Shown: positions 18,181 to 27,941 of the stretch, in pieces | Layout: every line of letters begins with the position of its first letter | How positions within the stretch are numbered: the stretch's first letter is position 1 | NCBI GenBank assembly: GCA_965227145.1 | Contig: OZ245730.1 | Location: 1,240,001 to 1,304,000, forward strand | Source of the DNA: JACKAQ01 sp965227145 | GTDB lineage: Bacteria > Calditrichota > Calditrichia > RBG-13-44-9 > J075 | Direction: 5' to 3' | DNA: 64,000 bases | Made by a program: the position numbers and the translations under genes | Notes under the pieces: model-generated | Told to the model about the DNA's origin: nothing | Database searches by the model: none | Seen by the model: the letters and a program-made list of their open reading frames with translations, nothing else

Positions 18181-18480
18181 GCTTATTCTCCGTTTATGGT
18201 TGTTCGGATGTGTGGGTGAAGTCCGGAAACAAAGATCCGGGATTGAATATTGGCGGCGGATTTTACTGACGGTAAAAGTAGCTGAATATGAATGAAATCG
18301 GCAAGAAAAATTTTTTTAATTGAAGTTATTTTATCATTGATTCTGGTTTTTTTTTTCTTATAATACCCACGAATTCAGAAATCAGTTTCACAATTTACTT
18401 AAGTTTTTTGATGTTATTTCGAAAGCTATCAATCAATAATTGATATTTAGACATAAGTATTTTTAAGCAGGAGAAAGTGT
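18181..18480. other. Divergent intergenic region, no gene seen
   Basis: 300 AT-rich bp between divergent genes. Apart from the AGGAGA ribosome-binding site of the downstream small gene I see no gene, repeat or strong hairpin. Confidence 0.4.
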
Positions 18481-18780
18481 ATGGAATTTCCAGATCGCAT
18501 GAACCACAAGGTCGTCAGTCGCGACGAAGCGGTGTTTGAAGAAGTATGCGAAATGCTGGAATTAGATCATGAGCAGGTTGATTACTTGATCTATGAAGAT
18601 TTTGACGAAGTCGATTACAGCATGTACGACGAATTTGACGATGCGGATCCTACAGAAAACTGGACACCGGAGCATCGTCTTATCGAAATTTACTTTCTCG
18701 ACGGCACCCGCGAAGAGATTGAAGTTGAGTTGGATTCCGAAATGGATGAAACACTCAAACGGCTGTTAGGCGATCTTTAA
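18481..18780 (+). CDS. Small very acidic protein of unknown function
   Basis: 99 residues with a clear AGGAGA ribosome-binding site 6 bases before the ATG. About a third of residues are Asp or Glu. The middle is YLIYEDFDEVDYSMYDEFDD, and a possible small beta unit follows (RLIEIYFLDGTREEIEVELD). No family recognised. Acidity could indicate a nucleic-acid mimic or a metal/partner-binding protein, but there is no direct sign of either. Confidence 0.6.
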   Translation: MEFPDRMNHKVVSRDEAVFEEVCEMLELDHEQVDYLIYEDFDEVDYSMYDEFDDADPTENWTPEHRLIEIYFLDGTREEIEVELDSEMDETLKRLLGDL

Positions 18781-18895
18781 ACAGCACTGATTTATTTTGT
18801 CAACCAATTGAACGAAGATATTGCGGTCAAATTAATTTTTGGCCGCAATTTGTATCCCCCCACTTTTTTATCCCGATATTGAACGTTATTTTAAC

Positions 18896-18924
18896 TGTAC
18901 CAAACGGTACACCGTGCGGTACAC
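18896..18924 (+). promoter_or_regulatory. Operator-like inverted and direct repeats
   Basis: TGTACC and GGTACA form a perfect 6-bp inverted repeat with a 4-base spacer (18896-18911). The half-site CGGTACAC then recurs 12 bases later (18905-18912 and 18917-18924). The group lies about 135 bp before the start of the next gene and suggests a regulator site. Confidence 0.4.
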
Positions 18925-19057
18925 TTTCTGTTGGCAGTCAACAATTTCAGATTAAATTGTCGATCGTAAGATATTGTATATATTAGGTTTCGGTAATTCG
19001 AAATGTTTTGGCATGTCATTTGTGTAAGTTGATGTGGGATAGCGAAGGAATTACTAA

Positions 19058-20575
19058 ATGTTTACTTTTATGAAACATCATTTTTTTCTGGGATTGGGCT
19101 TGATCTGGCTGATTTGCGGTGGTAGCCTGAGTGCGCAACAACGTGGGCTGGAAAACGAACTGAGCAGATTGCAATCGACCATCGAACGAACGGAGGCCTT
19201 TGTGCGATTGCTGCCGGCTACAAATACCAATGATATCCGGAACCGGATCGACAATTTGTTGAACGATGCACGGAATAATTATCAGCAAGCCGAGCAGTTG
19301 GCATCGCAAAACAAACCTGTTTTGGCGCGGCTGCGGATCCGGGAAGCGTTCGCAGCGCTTCGCCAGATCGAAATGTTGCTGAAAGATAATCCGGTGCTTA
19401 AATTCAAATATCAGGAGCAGCTCGATCAAAAAATTCAGGAAGCTGAGGAACTGGTTCAGCAACAGCAAATTGATGAAGCATTGTATTTACTCAATCGTGC
19501 GAAGTATTTCCGGCAACGGGCATACAGCCTCTTTCGCGAAGGACAATCCTTTTCTGCGATCGAATATTACCGGTTGTCGCTGCATTTTGCGGAAGAATCC
19601 ATCCAATTGTATCGCACAACCGACAAACGCAATTCCGGTGAGCGAGTTCGCCAGTCGTTTCTCGATGCAGAATTGTTGATATCGCAAATTCGCGCAAAAC
19701 TCGACGGAAACAACAGTGACGAAACCCAAAAACGATTGCTGCAATCGACAGAAGCGGAATTGACAACCGTAAAACGGTTGTTTGAACAACGCAATTTCAG
19801 CGAAGCGCAACAGCGGTTGGCCGGCATAAACCGGGTGCTGTATCGCCTGCTGGAGTCGGTCGAGAAAATGCCGCAAACCGACGAGGAGCAGTTGCAGCTC
19901 GATTTGCAATCGCTGCGATATGCCCTCAGCCAGGTTCGCGAAATGTTGCAAAATAACGAATTACCTGCGGCTGAAACCATTTATCAACGGGCATCTGCGT
20001 TGGCGGACCGGAGCGAAATGTTGCTCAATCAGGGCAAAACTGTTCAGGCGCGCCGGAATCTCTTTTTTGCCAATCAAATGGTTGTCCGGTTGTACCGGCT
20101 GCTCGAAAATCAGCAGGATAGCCAGCCGGAGCAACTGCAACAGCAAGTTGAGCGAACCCGCGAAAATGTAATCGCAATGCGCAGCCAGTCCGCAAATTGG
20201 GACGATAACAACGCATTTGCCGAAATGACCGAACGAAATTTCGTGGTTGCGGAGCAAGCCTACGCCGCCGGCGATTACGGCAGGGCAGCGCAATTTTTGA
20301 ATATCGCGAACAAACTGGTGCTGCAATTTAACCGGTTGCAGTTGGAACAAACGAATAGCGACATCGCATCTGCAGTGGTTCAGGAGGAGTTGCAGCGGTT
20401 TCAACAAATGCTCGAGCGGTTGCGGGATCGCGGTGCGACCGACGCTGCTTTTGGGATCACCTTTCAAAATGCCGGTCAATTGTATCAATTGGCGGAAACG
20501 GCTTTTCGCCGAAACCGGTTGCTGGTTTGCCGGGAACTCACCCGGTTGGGCACCCGGATGTTAACCGAAAATTAG
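19058..20575 (+). CDS. Secreted helical repeat protein (TPR-like/coiled coil), unknown function
   Basis: 505 residues. A signal peptide ends near residue 25 (GGSLSAQ). The rest is almost entirely helical and rich in Gln, Leu, Arg and Glu, with repeats of about 35-45 residues such as ARLRIREAFAALRQIEMLL, EALYLLNRAKYFRQRAYSLF and EAQQRLAGINRVLYRLLES. These look like degenerate TPRs, so a periplasmic scaffold is likely. It is followed by a lipoprotein gene and a beta-barrel gene in the same direction, perhaps an envelope unit. GAAGGA lies 8 bases before the ATG. Confidence 0.65.
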   Translation: MFTFMKHHFFLGLGLIWLICGGSLSAQQRGLENELSRLQSTIERTEAFVRLLPATNTNDIRNRIDNLLNDARNNYQQAEQLASQNKPVLARLRIREAFAALRQIEMLLKDNPVLKFKYQEQLDQKIQEAEELVQQQQIDEALYLLNRAKYFRQRAYSLFREGQSFSAIEYYRLSLHFAEESIQLYRTTDKRNSGERVRQSFLDAELLISQIRAKLDGNNSDETQKRLLQSTEAELTTVKRLFEQRNFSEAQQRLAGINRVLYRLLESVEKMPQTDEEQLQLDLQSLRYALSQVREMLQNNELPAAETIYQRASALADRSEMLLNQGKTVQARRNLFFANQMVVRLYRLLENQQDSQPEQLQQQVERTRENVIAMRSQSANWDDNNAFAEMTERNFVVAEQAYAAGDYGRAAQFLNIANKLVLQFNRLQLEQTNSDIASAVVQEELQRFQQMLERLRDRGATDAAFGITFQNAGQLYQLAETAFRRNRLLVCRELTRLGTRMLTEN

Positions 20576-20681
20576 GATTTAACCATTTATTAACATTCAA
20601 CTTAACGTATTGCCATAATTTGCCGGGCCCGCAAGTTGTGCGTGATTGTTTAAACCACAACACATGGATCAGGAGGATAAA

Positions 20682-21674
20682 ATGAAACGTTTATCGATAA
20701 TTTTAAGCGCCATTGGTTTTTTGTTATTTGCGGCGACAGCCTGTCAGGAGGACGGGAAAACCCCGACAGCATCGCTGGAAAATGATGAAACAGCGATCGA
20801 AGAAATGGCGACATCGGATGAAAACGAGCTGTTGTTCGACGCGCTGGTTGACGACGGCAGCGAAGATAATATGTACGACGGCTTCAGCACATTTGATGGC
20901 AATATGGGCAAAGTGACAGCGCCGATCGACTCTGTTTGGCGATTCGGGCGCCGCTTCAATCCGCAGCCGCGCCGCGCGATCCGCGATTTCCGGCGGATTT
21001 CCGAAGATACCGCGTTGGTTGCTGTTCACCGGCTGTTCACCGGGCAATTTGTCATTTTCGAAAAAAACGCCGACAGCACGGGCAACCGTCGGGCGATTAT
21101 TCATCGCAAACGATTAAATCACGCCACCCATCGCAACGCAATTTTTGTGAAACGCGAAACGGATACCGGCAGAATGCGCTGGCAGCTCGATGCCGTTTCT
21201 TTCGGGCAAGGTGAAAGCCGGCCGGAAACCACCATCGATATTTTGGAAACGCACATCACCAGCGATCGCGGACTGGATTTGCTCATCACCGACCCGCTGC
21301 AAACATTTTTGAACTCACGTGACGAAATACCGTCAGTTGTGCCGGGCGAAACCGTAACGGTACAGATTAAATTGAACAATTCAACTGCACATCCGGTGGA
21401 TCTGGGCAACGGCGCAACCGAAACCGTGTTGCTGCATTACGGCATCAATTTACGTCATCGTGCCCGCGCCCGATTTGAATATACCGGCACAGATCCGGTA
21501 ACCGGTGCCCAAATTTATGTGGGATCGTGGACGATTAATCAGCGTCCGGGACATGTGTATCATGCTGCGTTTGATGTGATCGACAACGGCACCATTTTTG
21601 ATGACGACGCAACGGTTTTCCCATACAATTCGATGGTCTGGAGTTTACCGTATCGGGTTGCGGAAGTCGATTAA
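20682..21674 (+). CDS. Predicted lipoprotein of unknown function
   Basis: The start is the ATG at 20682, placed 5 bases after AGGAGG. Earlier in-frame starts lack a site. The product has 330 residues with a lipobox LFAATAC (Cys at about residue 21), an acidic region (about 25-75), a basic Arg/Pro patch (WRFGRRFNPQPRRAIRDFRR) and a beta-rich C-terminal part with PGETVTVQIKLNN, as in immunoglobulin-like folds. No family recognised. A terminator follows. Confidence 0.65.
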   Translation: MKRLSIILSAIGFLLFAATACQEDGKTPTASLENDETAIEEMATSDENELLFDALVDDGSEDNMYDGFSTFDGNMGKVTAPIDSVWRFGRRFNPQPRRAIRDFRRISEDTALVAVHRLFTGQFVIFEKNADSTGNRRAIIHRKRLNHATHRNAIFVKRETDTGRMRWQLDAVSFGQGESRPETTIDILETHITSDRGLDLLITDPLQTFLNSRDEIPSVVPGETVTVQIKLNNSTAHPVDLGNGATETVLLHYGINLRHRARARFEYTGTDPVTGAQIYVGSWTINQRPGHVYHAAFDVIDNGTIFDDDATVFPYNSMVWSLPYRVAEVD

Positions 21675-21746
21675 CAAGTTGTAAATATTGAAGTTGGATA
21701 GGCGGTGGAACCGCCGTTGTCCGATGTAAATTTTCAAATGTGACCA

Positions 21747-21779
21747 CGTTCCCAAATGCATATTTGGGAACGGTTTTTT
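21747..21779 (+). terminator. Intrinsic terminator
   Basis: An 11-bp perfect stem CGTTCCCAAAT/ATTTGGGAACG with a 4-base loop is followed by six T residues, ending the lipoprotein transcript just before the next gene. Confidence 0.9.
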
Positions 21780-21812
21780 CTAAAAATCTGCGGATTCGAT
21801 GCGGGATAAATT

Positions 21813-23390
21813 ATGCGCGATTGTATAAAATGGAGTCTGATGCTGTTGTATTTCACAATTGGAATACCGGTATTCGCGCAGCAATCCGGCAGCACAAACG
21901 AAGCGATTGAACACACCATTTATCTCACCAATTTGCTGCAAATCGAAAATTTACAAATGACCGCGAATGATCCCGACAGCTTAATTGCGCTGATGGTTTC
22001 GGATGCAAAATCGCTTGCGGCAGAACAAAACTGGGACGCTGCGAACACCGTTTTGGAAACAATTATTGATATGTTTGCGATTCCGGAATTGTCACAAGTA
22101 TCGGAAAAACAAAATTTTACATCCCCGAAAAATGATACCGGAATTTATACGCCAATCGCAGCAAAGCTGCAACACCGTTTTGAAATCGAAAGCGGCATCG
22201 ATTATTCCCAACAGGAATTTGAGGTATCGTTTCTGGAAAACGACAGCGTTTTGACCGATGAATTGCGCAGCCCGTATCTCAGTTTCAACTGGTTCCAGCC
22301 GTTTGAACTTGGCGCGGGAAATCTTTCGCTGAGCCAGCGATTCCGGTTGGACGACACATTTTTATCGGTTCAGGCATTTGCCAGTTTTGAGCGGCGAAAC
22401 GGCAGCAAACTGTTGCGGCTGGAAACGTATCACAGTTTTTATCATCCCCAAAACGGGTTTGGCAGCGATTTTCTGGATCAGCGGTTGCAAGTTTTGTTCG
22501 GAAAACCGATGGATTTGCGTCGCCGCTGGTATGTTTCCGGACGCGCCCGATACAAATGGTTTTCGCAAAATACTGCCACAGATATCCCCGAAAATAATAT
22601 CGTTTCCGCCTCCGGAACGCTCTTTTTTGAACCGGTAATTGCGGCGGGACAATCGTTCCGGCTGAGCTGGTCGCCCGCATTTTATCGCGAATCGGACGGG
22701 TACGGGTACAGCCAAAACCGGTTTTCTGGCGGTTATCGGTATTTAGCGCATTACAACCGATATCTGGATGCGACGCTGCAACTAACGCAATATCGATTCA
22801 AAAACCAGACCGGCGAAACCGATTACGAAAATCGCTATTGGGAGTTTCAGCCGGAAATTGAAACAGAATTTGGAACGGGTGAAAAATGGGGCGTTGAAAG
22901 CCGGTTGGACGCGCTGTTCCGCCGGAATAAAATTGCCGATAGCGTGATGCCCGATTTCGATAATTTTTCCCTGCGGGTGTTGCCGAAATATTATTTGAAC
23001 AATTTTCAATCATTTGGCGCAGGATTTTTTTGGGAAAAACAGGTGCATTCGGTGGACGATGCAACAGAAGCAGCCTTCGCAAAAGAAGGCGATTATCTCT
23101 CGCGAGGCATTGCGTTTGCGCTGGAAGTGCTGAATAATCATGGGCTTATGTTGAATCTGATTTACGAATTGAGTTGGCGCGATTATCCGAATGTGGACGC
23201 AGAAACATTTTTGGACAGCTATTATTCCGATCGCCGGATTCACTCGCTGATGCTGATCGGCTGGGTGCCGCTCACGTCGTCGCTGCAACTTCAGATGTTT
23301 GCCAATTTCGATAACGATCAGGATCGCAGCGAGCTGCGGAATGATTCCCGCAACACGCTGCTCAATCTGGGATTTCTCTATTCTTTTTAA
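21813..23390 (+). CDS. Predicted outer-membrane beta-barrel protein with N-terminal helical part
   Basis: 525 residues with a signal peptide ending near residue 23 (PVFAQQ). A short helical, TPR-like stretch follows (about 30-90, SLAAEQNWDAANTVLETII). Long alternating strands rich in Tyr, Phe and Trp come next (RLETYHSFYHPQNGFG, RRWYVSGRARYKWF, FSGGYRYLAHYNRYLDATLQ), and the last residue is Phe (NLGFLYSF), typical of outer-membrane barrels. Function unknown. Its stop codon directly abuts the stop of the convergent phosphofructokinase gene, with no intergenic base. Confidence 0.65.
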   Translation: MRDCIKWSLMLLYFTIGIPVFAQQSGSTNEAIEHTIYLTNLLQIENLQMTANDPDSLIALMVSDAKSLAAEQNWDAANTVLETIIDMFAIPELSQVSEKQNFTSPKNDTGIYTPIAAKLQHRFEIESGIDYSQQEFEVSFLENDSVLTDELRSPYLSFNWFQPFELGAGNLSLSQRFRLDDTFLSVQAFASFERRNGSKLLRLETYHSFYHPQNGFGSDFLDQRLQVLFGKPMDLRRRWYVSGRARYKWFSQNTATDIPENNIVSASGTLFFEPVIAAGQSFRLSWSPAFYRESDGYGYSQNRFSGGYRYLAHYNRYLDATLQLTQYRFKNQTGETDYENRYWEFQPEIETEFGTGEKWGVESRLDALFRRNKIADSVMPDFDNFSLRVLPKYYLNNFQSFGAGFFWEKQVHSVDDATEAAFAKEGDYLSRGIAFALEVLNNHGLMLNLIYELSWRDYPNVDAETFLDSYYSDRRIHSLMLIGWVPLTSSLQLQMFANFDNDQDRSELRNDSRNTLLNLGFLYSF

Positions 23391-24725
23391 TTATTCACCT
23401 GCTGCATCTGCAGATTTTTTGCCTTTGGCTTTTGTTGCTTTGCGTTTGGCATTTTTGATTTTCAGGAATTTGTCATCGTCGATCAAATGTCTGAAACGTT
23501 TTTCAAAATCATCGATAGAAATACCGCAAGTTGCCGCATACTTCGCAATAGCGTGGGAATCGGCGAAATCCTTTTCATTCAGCCGGATCATGTAGCGGCG
23601 CGCCGTTGCAAAAGCTTCGGAGGTGATATCCACCATCCGCATTTTCGCCCGCCCGGTTTCTTTATCCATAATTTCTTCGAATGGGAGTGGGCGGAAGTGC
23701 CCGCGTTCGATGCTGACCATCACCCGGTTGCCGCCGTTGAGAATATGCTCTGCAGCGCACGAGCCGAGGTTTCGGGTGTATTCCATATCGAACGGAATCG
23801 GGTCTGCGCAGCGCAATTCGTAGCCGATATTTTTGGCAACGACTGTGGTATCCACCCGAAATTCGGACATCAAATATTCAACCTGCTGTTGCAGTACTTC
23901 GCCAAAATTGACCCGACCCAATTTGATGTTGCCATGCGGATCGCGTTTTACCTGAAAATATTTTTCCAGATCTTCCGGATGCAAATGCTCAACCAAACCT
24001 TCGGCTAAAATGGCGACGCCATCGCGACGTCCGTAGCTCAACCGTTTGATGATCGATCCGGCCAGAATATCGACGATGTGTTGCAATCGAATATAGGGTC
24101 CGTTGAATTCTTCTGCGATTAGCGAAATGGTTGCCGCCGCCGCGTTTCCGATGCCCAGCGCGAGGTGCCCCGCTTTTCGTCCCATCGAAACCACAAAATA
24201 CCAGCGGGAAGTTGTGTGGGCGTCGACCATCAGATTTTTGATGATTTCGCAGCCGTGATGCCGCGCGGTTTGGTAGCCAAAGGTGGATAAACCGTGCGGT
24301 AAATCGAGATCGTTATCGATGGTTTTGGGCACATGCACAACTTTGATGCGCCCGCTGGCGATTTCCTCAATTTTTGCGGCTGTGTATGCGGTGCCGTCAC
24401 CGCCGATGGTGATCAGCTTGTCCACATCCAGTCGCAGCAGCGAGGTTACGGTTTGTTCCATTAATTTGGGATCGTAGGTCGGATTATCGCGCGCGATGCC
24501 GATATACGATCCACCCCGAAAGTGAATCCGGCTGACAGTATCGATATGCAGCGGCCGCACATGCGAAATATCGCCCCGCATGATCCATTTGAAGCCATCC
24601 AAAATGCCCAGCACATCAATATCTTCCAGCGACGCCCGAATGGTAGCTGCTGCAATAACGCTGTTTATACCGGGTGCCGGACCGCCGGCAGCCATAATTG
24701 CTAATTTTTTTGGACTAATTTTCAT
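23391..24725 (-). CDS. 6-phosphofructokinase family enzyme
   Basis: 444 residues, longer than the E. coli enzyme (320) and close to the clade that includes plant-type and trypanosome PFKs. Visible are AAGGPAPGINSVI, FRGGSYIGIARDNPT, GGDGTAYTAAKI and the catalytic PKTIDNDLDLPHG, with SMGRKAGHLALGIG and EGLVEHL for the sugar site. At the two residues that usually decide the phosphoryl donor it has Gly (GGDGT, ATP-like) and Lys (PKTIDND, PPi-like). That combination occurs in ATP-dependent trypanosome-type PFKs. I favour ATP but cannot settle it. It lies downstream of trkA-trkH and may be co-transcribed. Confidence 0.9.
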   Translation of the reverse strand: MKISPKKLAIMAAGGPAPGINSVIAAATIRASLEDIDVLGILDGFKWIMRGDISHVRPLHIDTVSRIHFRGGSYIGIARDNPTYDPKLMEQTVTSLLRLDVDKLITIGGDGTAYTAAKIEEIASGRIKVVHVPKTIDNDLDLPHGLSTFGYQTARHHGCEIIKNLMVDAHTTSRWYFVVSMGRKAGHLALGIGNAAAATISLIAEEFNGPYIRLQHIVDILAGSIIKRLSYGRRDGVAILAEGLVEHLHPEDLEKYFQVKRDPHGNIKLGRVNFGEVLQQQVEYLMSEFRVDTTVVAKNIGYELRCADPIPFDMEYTRNLGSCAAEHILNGGNRVMVSIERGHFRPLPFEEIMDKETGRAKMRMVDITSEAFATARRYMIRLNEKDFADSHAIAKYAATCGISIDDFEKRFRHLIDDDKFLKIKNAKRKATKAKGKKSADAAGE

Positions 24726-24809
24726 AACCCCTCGTCAACGCTTTTGGTTAATGCTTTACCGGAAAACCGGTTCGTAGTTGTAAATTTTATTTCACTAAAT
24801 GACACGCGA

Positions 24810-26252
24810 TTATTTTCGCCAGAACGATGGTGAAAAAAGAATGACAACCGTAAACAATTCCAGACGACCCATCATCATCAGAAAAGAGAGCAGCCATTTA
24901 CCGATAGCGGGAATGTGGGCAAAATTATCCGTCGGACCAACGCTGCCCAAACCCGGTCCGATGTTGCTCATCGTTGCAACAACTGCGCCATATGCGGATG
25001 AAAAATCGAGCCCCAGTTGCGACATTGCGAAAACGCTCAGCGTGAAAATGATGATATATAAATTGAAAAATCCGAAGACATTCATCAGAATATCCCGGTT
25101 GATAATTGTTTTGCCAACGCGCACCGGAACCACCGCGTGGGGATGAAGCAGCCGCACAATTTCTGAATAAACGAATTTGGTGAGCACATAAATGCGAATC
25201 ATTTTCATGCCGCCGGCAGTTGAGCCGGCACAGCCGCCGCCGAACATCAGAAAAAAGAGGATCATTTGCGATGCGAACGGCCATTGTTCGTAATCTGCGG
25301 TGCCGTAACCGGTTGTTGTGGAGATCGATACGACTTGAAACAGGCTGTCGCGAAAGGTTTTTTCCACGCCGGTATCCAGCGCGATAAAATTATTGATGCA
25401 GATGAGCAACGCCGTAAATCCAATGATCGCCATGTAAAACAGGAATTCCGGATTTTTGAAATATACCTTAAAATCGCCGCGCAAAAAACGGTAGTGCAAT
25501 GCGAAATTGGTGCCCGCCAAAAGCATAAACAGGATGATCACATAATCGATATATGCGCTGCCGTATGCACCCACACTGGCGTTCCGGGTTGAGTAGCCGC
25601 CGGTTGCAAGTGTCCCGAATGCGTGACATAACGCTTCAAATAAATTCATACCGCCAAACATGAGCAGCACGGTTTGGGCAGCGGTAAAAACGAGGTAAAC
25701 ACCCCACAAAATTTTGGCGGTTTCGGCAACACGCGGGGTTAGTTTGTCCGCAACCGGACCGGGAACTTCGGCTTTAAACAGCTGCATGCCGCCAACCCCC
25801 AAAAATGGCAAAATGGCCAGCGACAGCACGATAATGCCCATCCCGCCGATCCAGTGGGTGAGGCTGCGCCACATCAAAACGCCTTCCGGCATGCCTTCGA
25901 TTTGGGTGAGAATCGTTGCCCCGGTTGTGGTGAAACCGGACATTGTTTCAAAAAATGCATCGGTAAAAGAGGGGATTGTTCCGGAGAAAACAAACGGCAG
26001 GCATCCGAAAAAAGAGAGAAAAATCCAGCTGAATGCTACAATCGCGAAGCCTTCTTTCGGGCGGAGATCGTCGCGGAATTTACTGAAGCGATAAGCCGCA
26101 AACCCGACGCCAAAGGTGATGCCCGCAGCGCCCAGCAATGCCAAATAATCCGTTTGCCCGTAATACAGCGAAAACGGCACGGGGATGAGCATGCTGCCCG
26201 AAAGGAACATCATCAACAGACCAAGAATGTAAATGACACTGGAATAATGCAT
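24810..26252 (-). CDS. trkH: Trk potassium uptake protein TrkH
   Basis: 480-residue integral membrane protein with the four pore repeats of the SKT superfamily. Selectivity-filter segments are SGFTTTGATIL, TLATGGYSTRNAS, STTTGYGTADY and ATMSNIGPGLGSVGP. It carries K+ inward together with the peripheral TrkA, encoded 12 bp upstream. Length and topology are complete. The ending (VVILFSPSFWRK) is typical. Confidence 0.95.
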   Translation of the reverse strand: MHYSSVIYILGLLMMFLSGSMLIPVPFSLYYGQTDYLALLGAAGITFGVGFAAYRFSKFRDDLRPKEGFAIVAFSWIFLSFFGCLPFVFSGTIPSFTDAFFETMSGFTTTGATILTQIEGMPEGVLMWRSLTHWIGGMGIIVLSLAILPFLGVGGMQLFKAEVPGPVADKLTPRVAETAKILWGVYLVFTAAQTVLLMFGGMNLFEALCHAFGTLATGGYSTRNASVGAYGSAYIDYVIILFMLLAGTNFALHYRFLRGDFKVYFKNPEFLFYMAIIGFTALLICINNFIALDTGVEKTFRDSLFQVVSISTTTGYGTADYEQWPFASQMILFFLMFGGGCAGSTAGGMKMIRIYVLTKFVYSEIVRLLHPHAVVPVRVGKTIINRDILMNVFGFFNLYIIIFTLSVFAMSQLGLDFSSAYGAVVATMSNIGPGLGSVGPTDNFAHIPAIGKWLLSFLMMMGRLELFTVVILFSPSFWRK

Positions 26253-26264
26253 TTGGGAACCGGT

Positions 26265-27602
26265 TTATTTAAATAATTTTTCGACTTTCGATAATGCGGA
26301 TGGCGTAGAGAAAATAACCACTTTGTCACCCGGCTCGATTTCCGTATCACCTTTGGGGATGGTCACTTGTTCTCCGTGCAAAATGGCGCCGACAATCGCG
26401 TTTCGCGGAAAAGAAATATCCCGCAACGGTTTGCGGGTAATTTTGGAACCGGACGCCGCAACAAGTTCCACAATATGGGCATCGACACCGGGAATATTTG
26501 CAATTGCGGCAATTTGCTGGTGGCGAATAAAGCGCTGCACAGCGTTGACCGTCAACAATTGTTTGCTGACCACCGCATCCAATCCGATGGTTGGCGTGAT
26601 GGGCAAATAATCCGTTTTGTTGACGAGCGCAATGGTTCGCGGCACGCGCAGGTGATGCGCCACAAGTGTCGAAATAATGTTGGTTTCGTCGTTCCCGGTA
26701 ACGGCGATGAATGCGTCCATATCCATCAGACCTTCCACCGCCAGCAGATCGATATCGGTGCCGTCGCCATGAATAATCAGCGAGCGCGGCAACAAATCGG
26801 CAATCATCACGGATTTTTCCTGATTACTTTCGATGATTTTTGTGCGAATGCTGCCCGAAAACATTTTCCCCAAAAACTGCCCGATCAATCCGCCGCCGAG
26901 AATCATCACATCCTGAATTTTGGTGTTCGATTTGCCAATCATATCCAGAAATTTGGCGGTGTGGTTCGGATCGCTCACCACAAAAATCTGGTCACCGGGA
27001 ATCAGCACGTCGTCGCCTTTCGGAACGATGGTTTGCTCTTTCCGGTTGATGGCAACAATCCGCAAATTCAATTGGCTGAAATTCTGACCCAGATTTTTGA
27101 GCGGCACCCGCAACGCCGGGGAATTGGCTTCCATCCGGATGCCCAAAACCTGAATTTTACCCTCTTCAAATTCGATGACATCTGTGCAATTGGATTGCCG
27201 GATCAACCGGCTGATGGCGTTTGCGGTTTCCTTTTCGGGATGCACCATCAGGTCAACGCCCAAATCTTTTAGCGAAAGGGGGAAATCCTGCAGATCGAAT
27301 TCCGGATTTCGCACCCGGGCAATGGTTGTTGCGACACCCATTTTTTTGGCGATCTGGCAACTGAGCAGGTTTACTTCATCCCGGTTCGTCATCGCAGCGA
27401 CAACATCGCAGGACTGAACATTTGCTTCCCGAAGTGTCGAAATACTGGTTCCGCTGCCTTCGATGACAAAAGCATCCAGTTGTTCGCTGGCGCGTTTTAC
27501 GCGGTTGGGGTCATTTTCGATTAAAATGATATCATGTTCGACAGAAAGGCGTTTGGCGAGTTGAAACCCAATATCACCCGCACCTATTATCAATATTTTC
27601 AT
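26265..27602 (-). CDS. trkA: Trk system regulatory protein TrkA
   Basis: 445 residues with the duplicated RCK architecture. The first NAD-binding fold is IIGAGDIGFQLAKRLS with the acidic LIENDPNRVK. The second is MILGGGLIGQFLGKMF with IIESNQEKS. RCK-C domains follow each, ending VTIPKGDTEIEPGDKVVIFS. It gates TrkH in response to nucleotides from the cytoplasmic side. It is the first gene of a trkA-trkH-(pfk) unit. Confidence 0.95.
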   Translation of the reverse strand: MKILIIGAGDIGFQLAKRLSVEHDIILIENDPNRVKRASEQLDAFVIEGSGTSISTLREANVQSCDVVAAMTNRDEVNLLSCQIAKKMGVATTIARVRNPEFDLQDFPLSLKDLGVDLMVHPEKETANAISRLIRQSNCTDVIEFEEGKIQVLGIRMEANSPALRVPLKNLGQNFSQLNLRIVAINRKEQTIVPKGDDVLIPGDQIFVVSDPNHTAKFLDMIGKSNTKIQDVMILGGGLIGQFLGKMFSGSIRTKIIESNQEKSVMIADLLPRSLIIHGDGTDIDLLAVEGLMDMDAFIAVTGNDETNIISTLVAHHLRVPRTIALVNKTDYLPITPTIGLDAVVSKQLLTVNAVQRFIRHQQIAAIANIPGVDAHIVELVAASGSKITRKPLRDISFPRNAIVGAILHGEQVTIPKGDTEIEPGDKVVIFSTPSALSKVEKLFK

Positions 27603-27941
27603 AGTCTTATAATTCGTAATTATTCATTCAAAATAATTGGGTTAAGATATTCGTATTTATTTTTTGACTGCAGTTAAGCGTTAAATAGTTTGTAATTATG
27701 TTGCTGTCAGCTGGAGATTCCTGCATTCGCAGGAATGACACCTGCTCAATCAATGTTGCGAATGCCGCGAGGTGGTCCATTTGGAACGGGCATCTGCGGT
27801 TTTTATCACACCAGTGATAGATGGCTACCCAAATACCGTTGGTTTATCTCAAGTTATATAAAAAATTAATATCGGCACATATTACAAAAGGTAAATGACT
27901 CATCAAAAAAATTAGATTCAGAAGCCAAAAACCGGTTAGGA
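27603..27941. other. Intergenic region with a palindromic repeat
   Basis: 339 bp between threonine aldolase and trkA, both leftward. It should hold the trkA promoter. It contains one copy of the ATTCCTGC...GCAGGAAT hairpin family (see the separate entry at 27717) and a weak hairpin ATCAC/GTGAT near 27808. No gene seen. Confidence 0.4.
27717..27736. repeat. Dispersed hairpin repeat, ATTCCTGC family, copy 1
   Basis: ATTCCTGC, ATTC and GCAGGAAT form an 8-bp palindrome with a 4-base loop. Near-identical copies occur at 50424 and 58083, always in intergenic DNA and always followed by GAC or GACAC. Confidence 0.7.
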
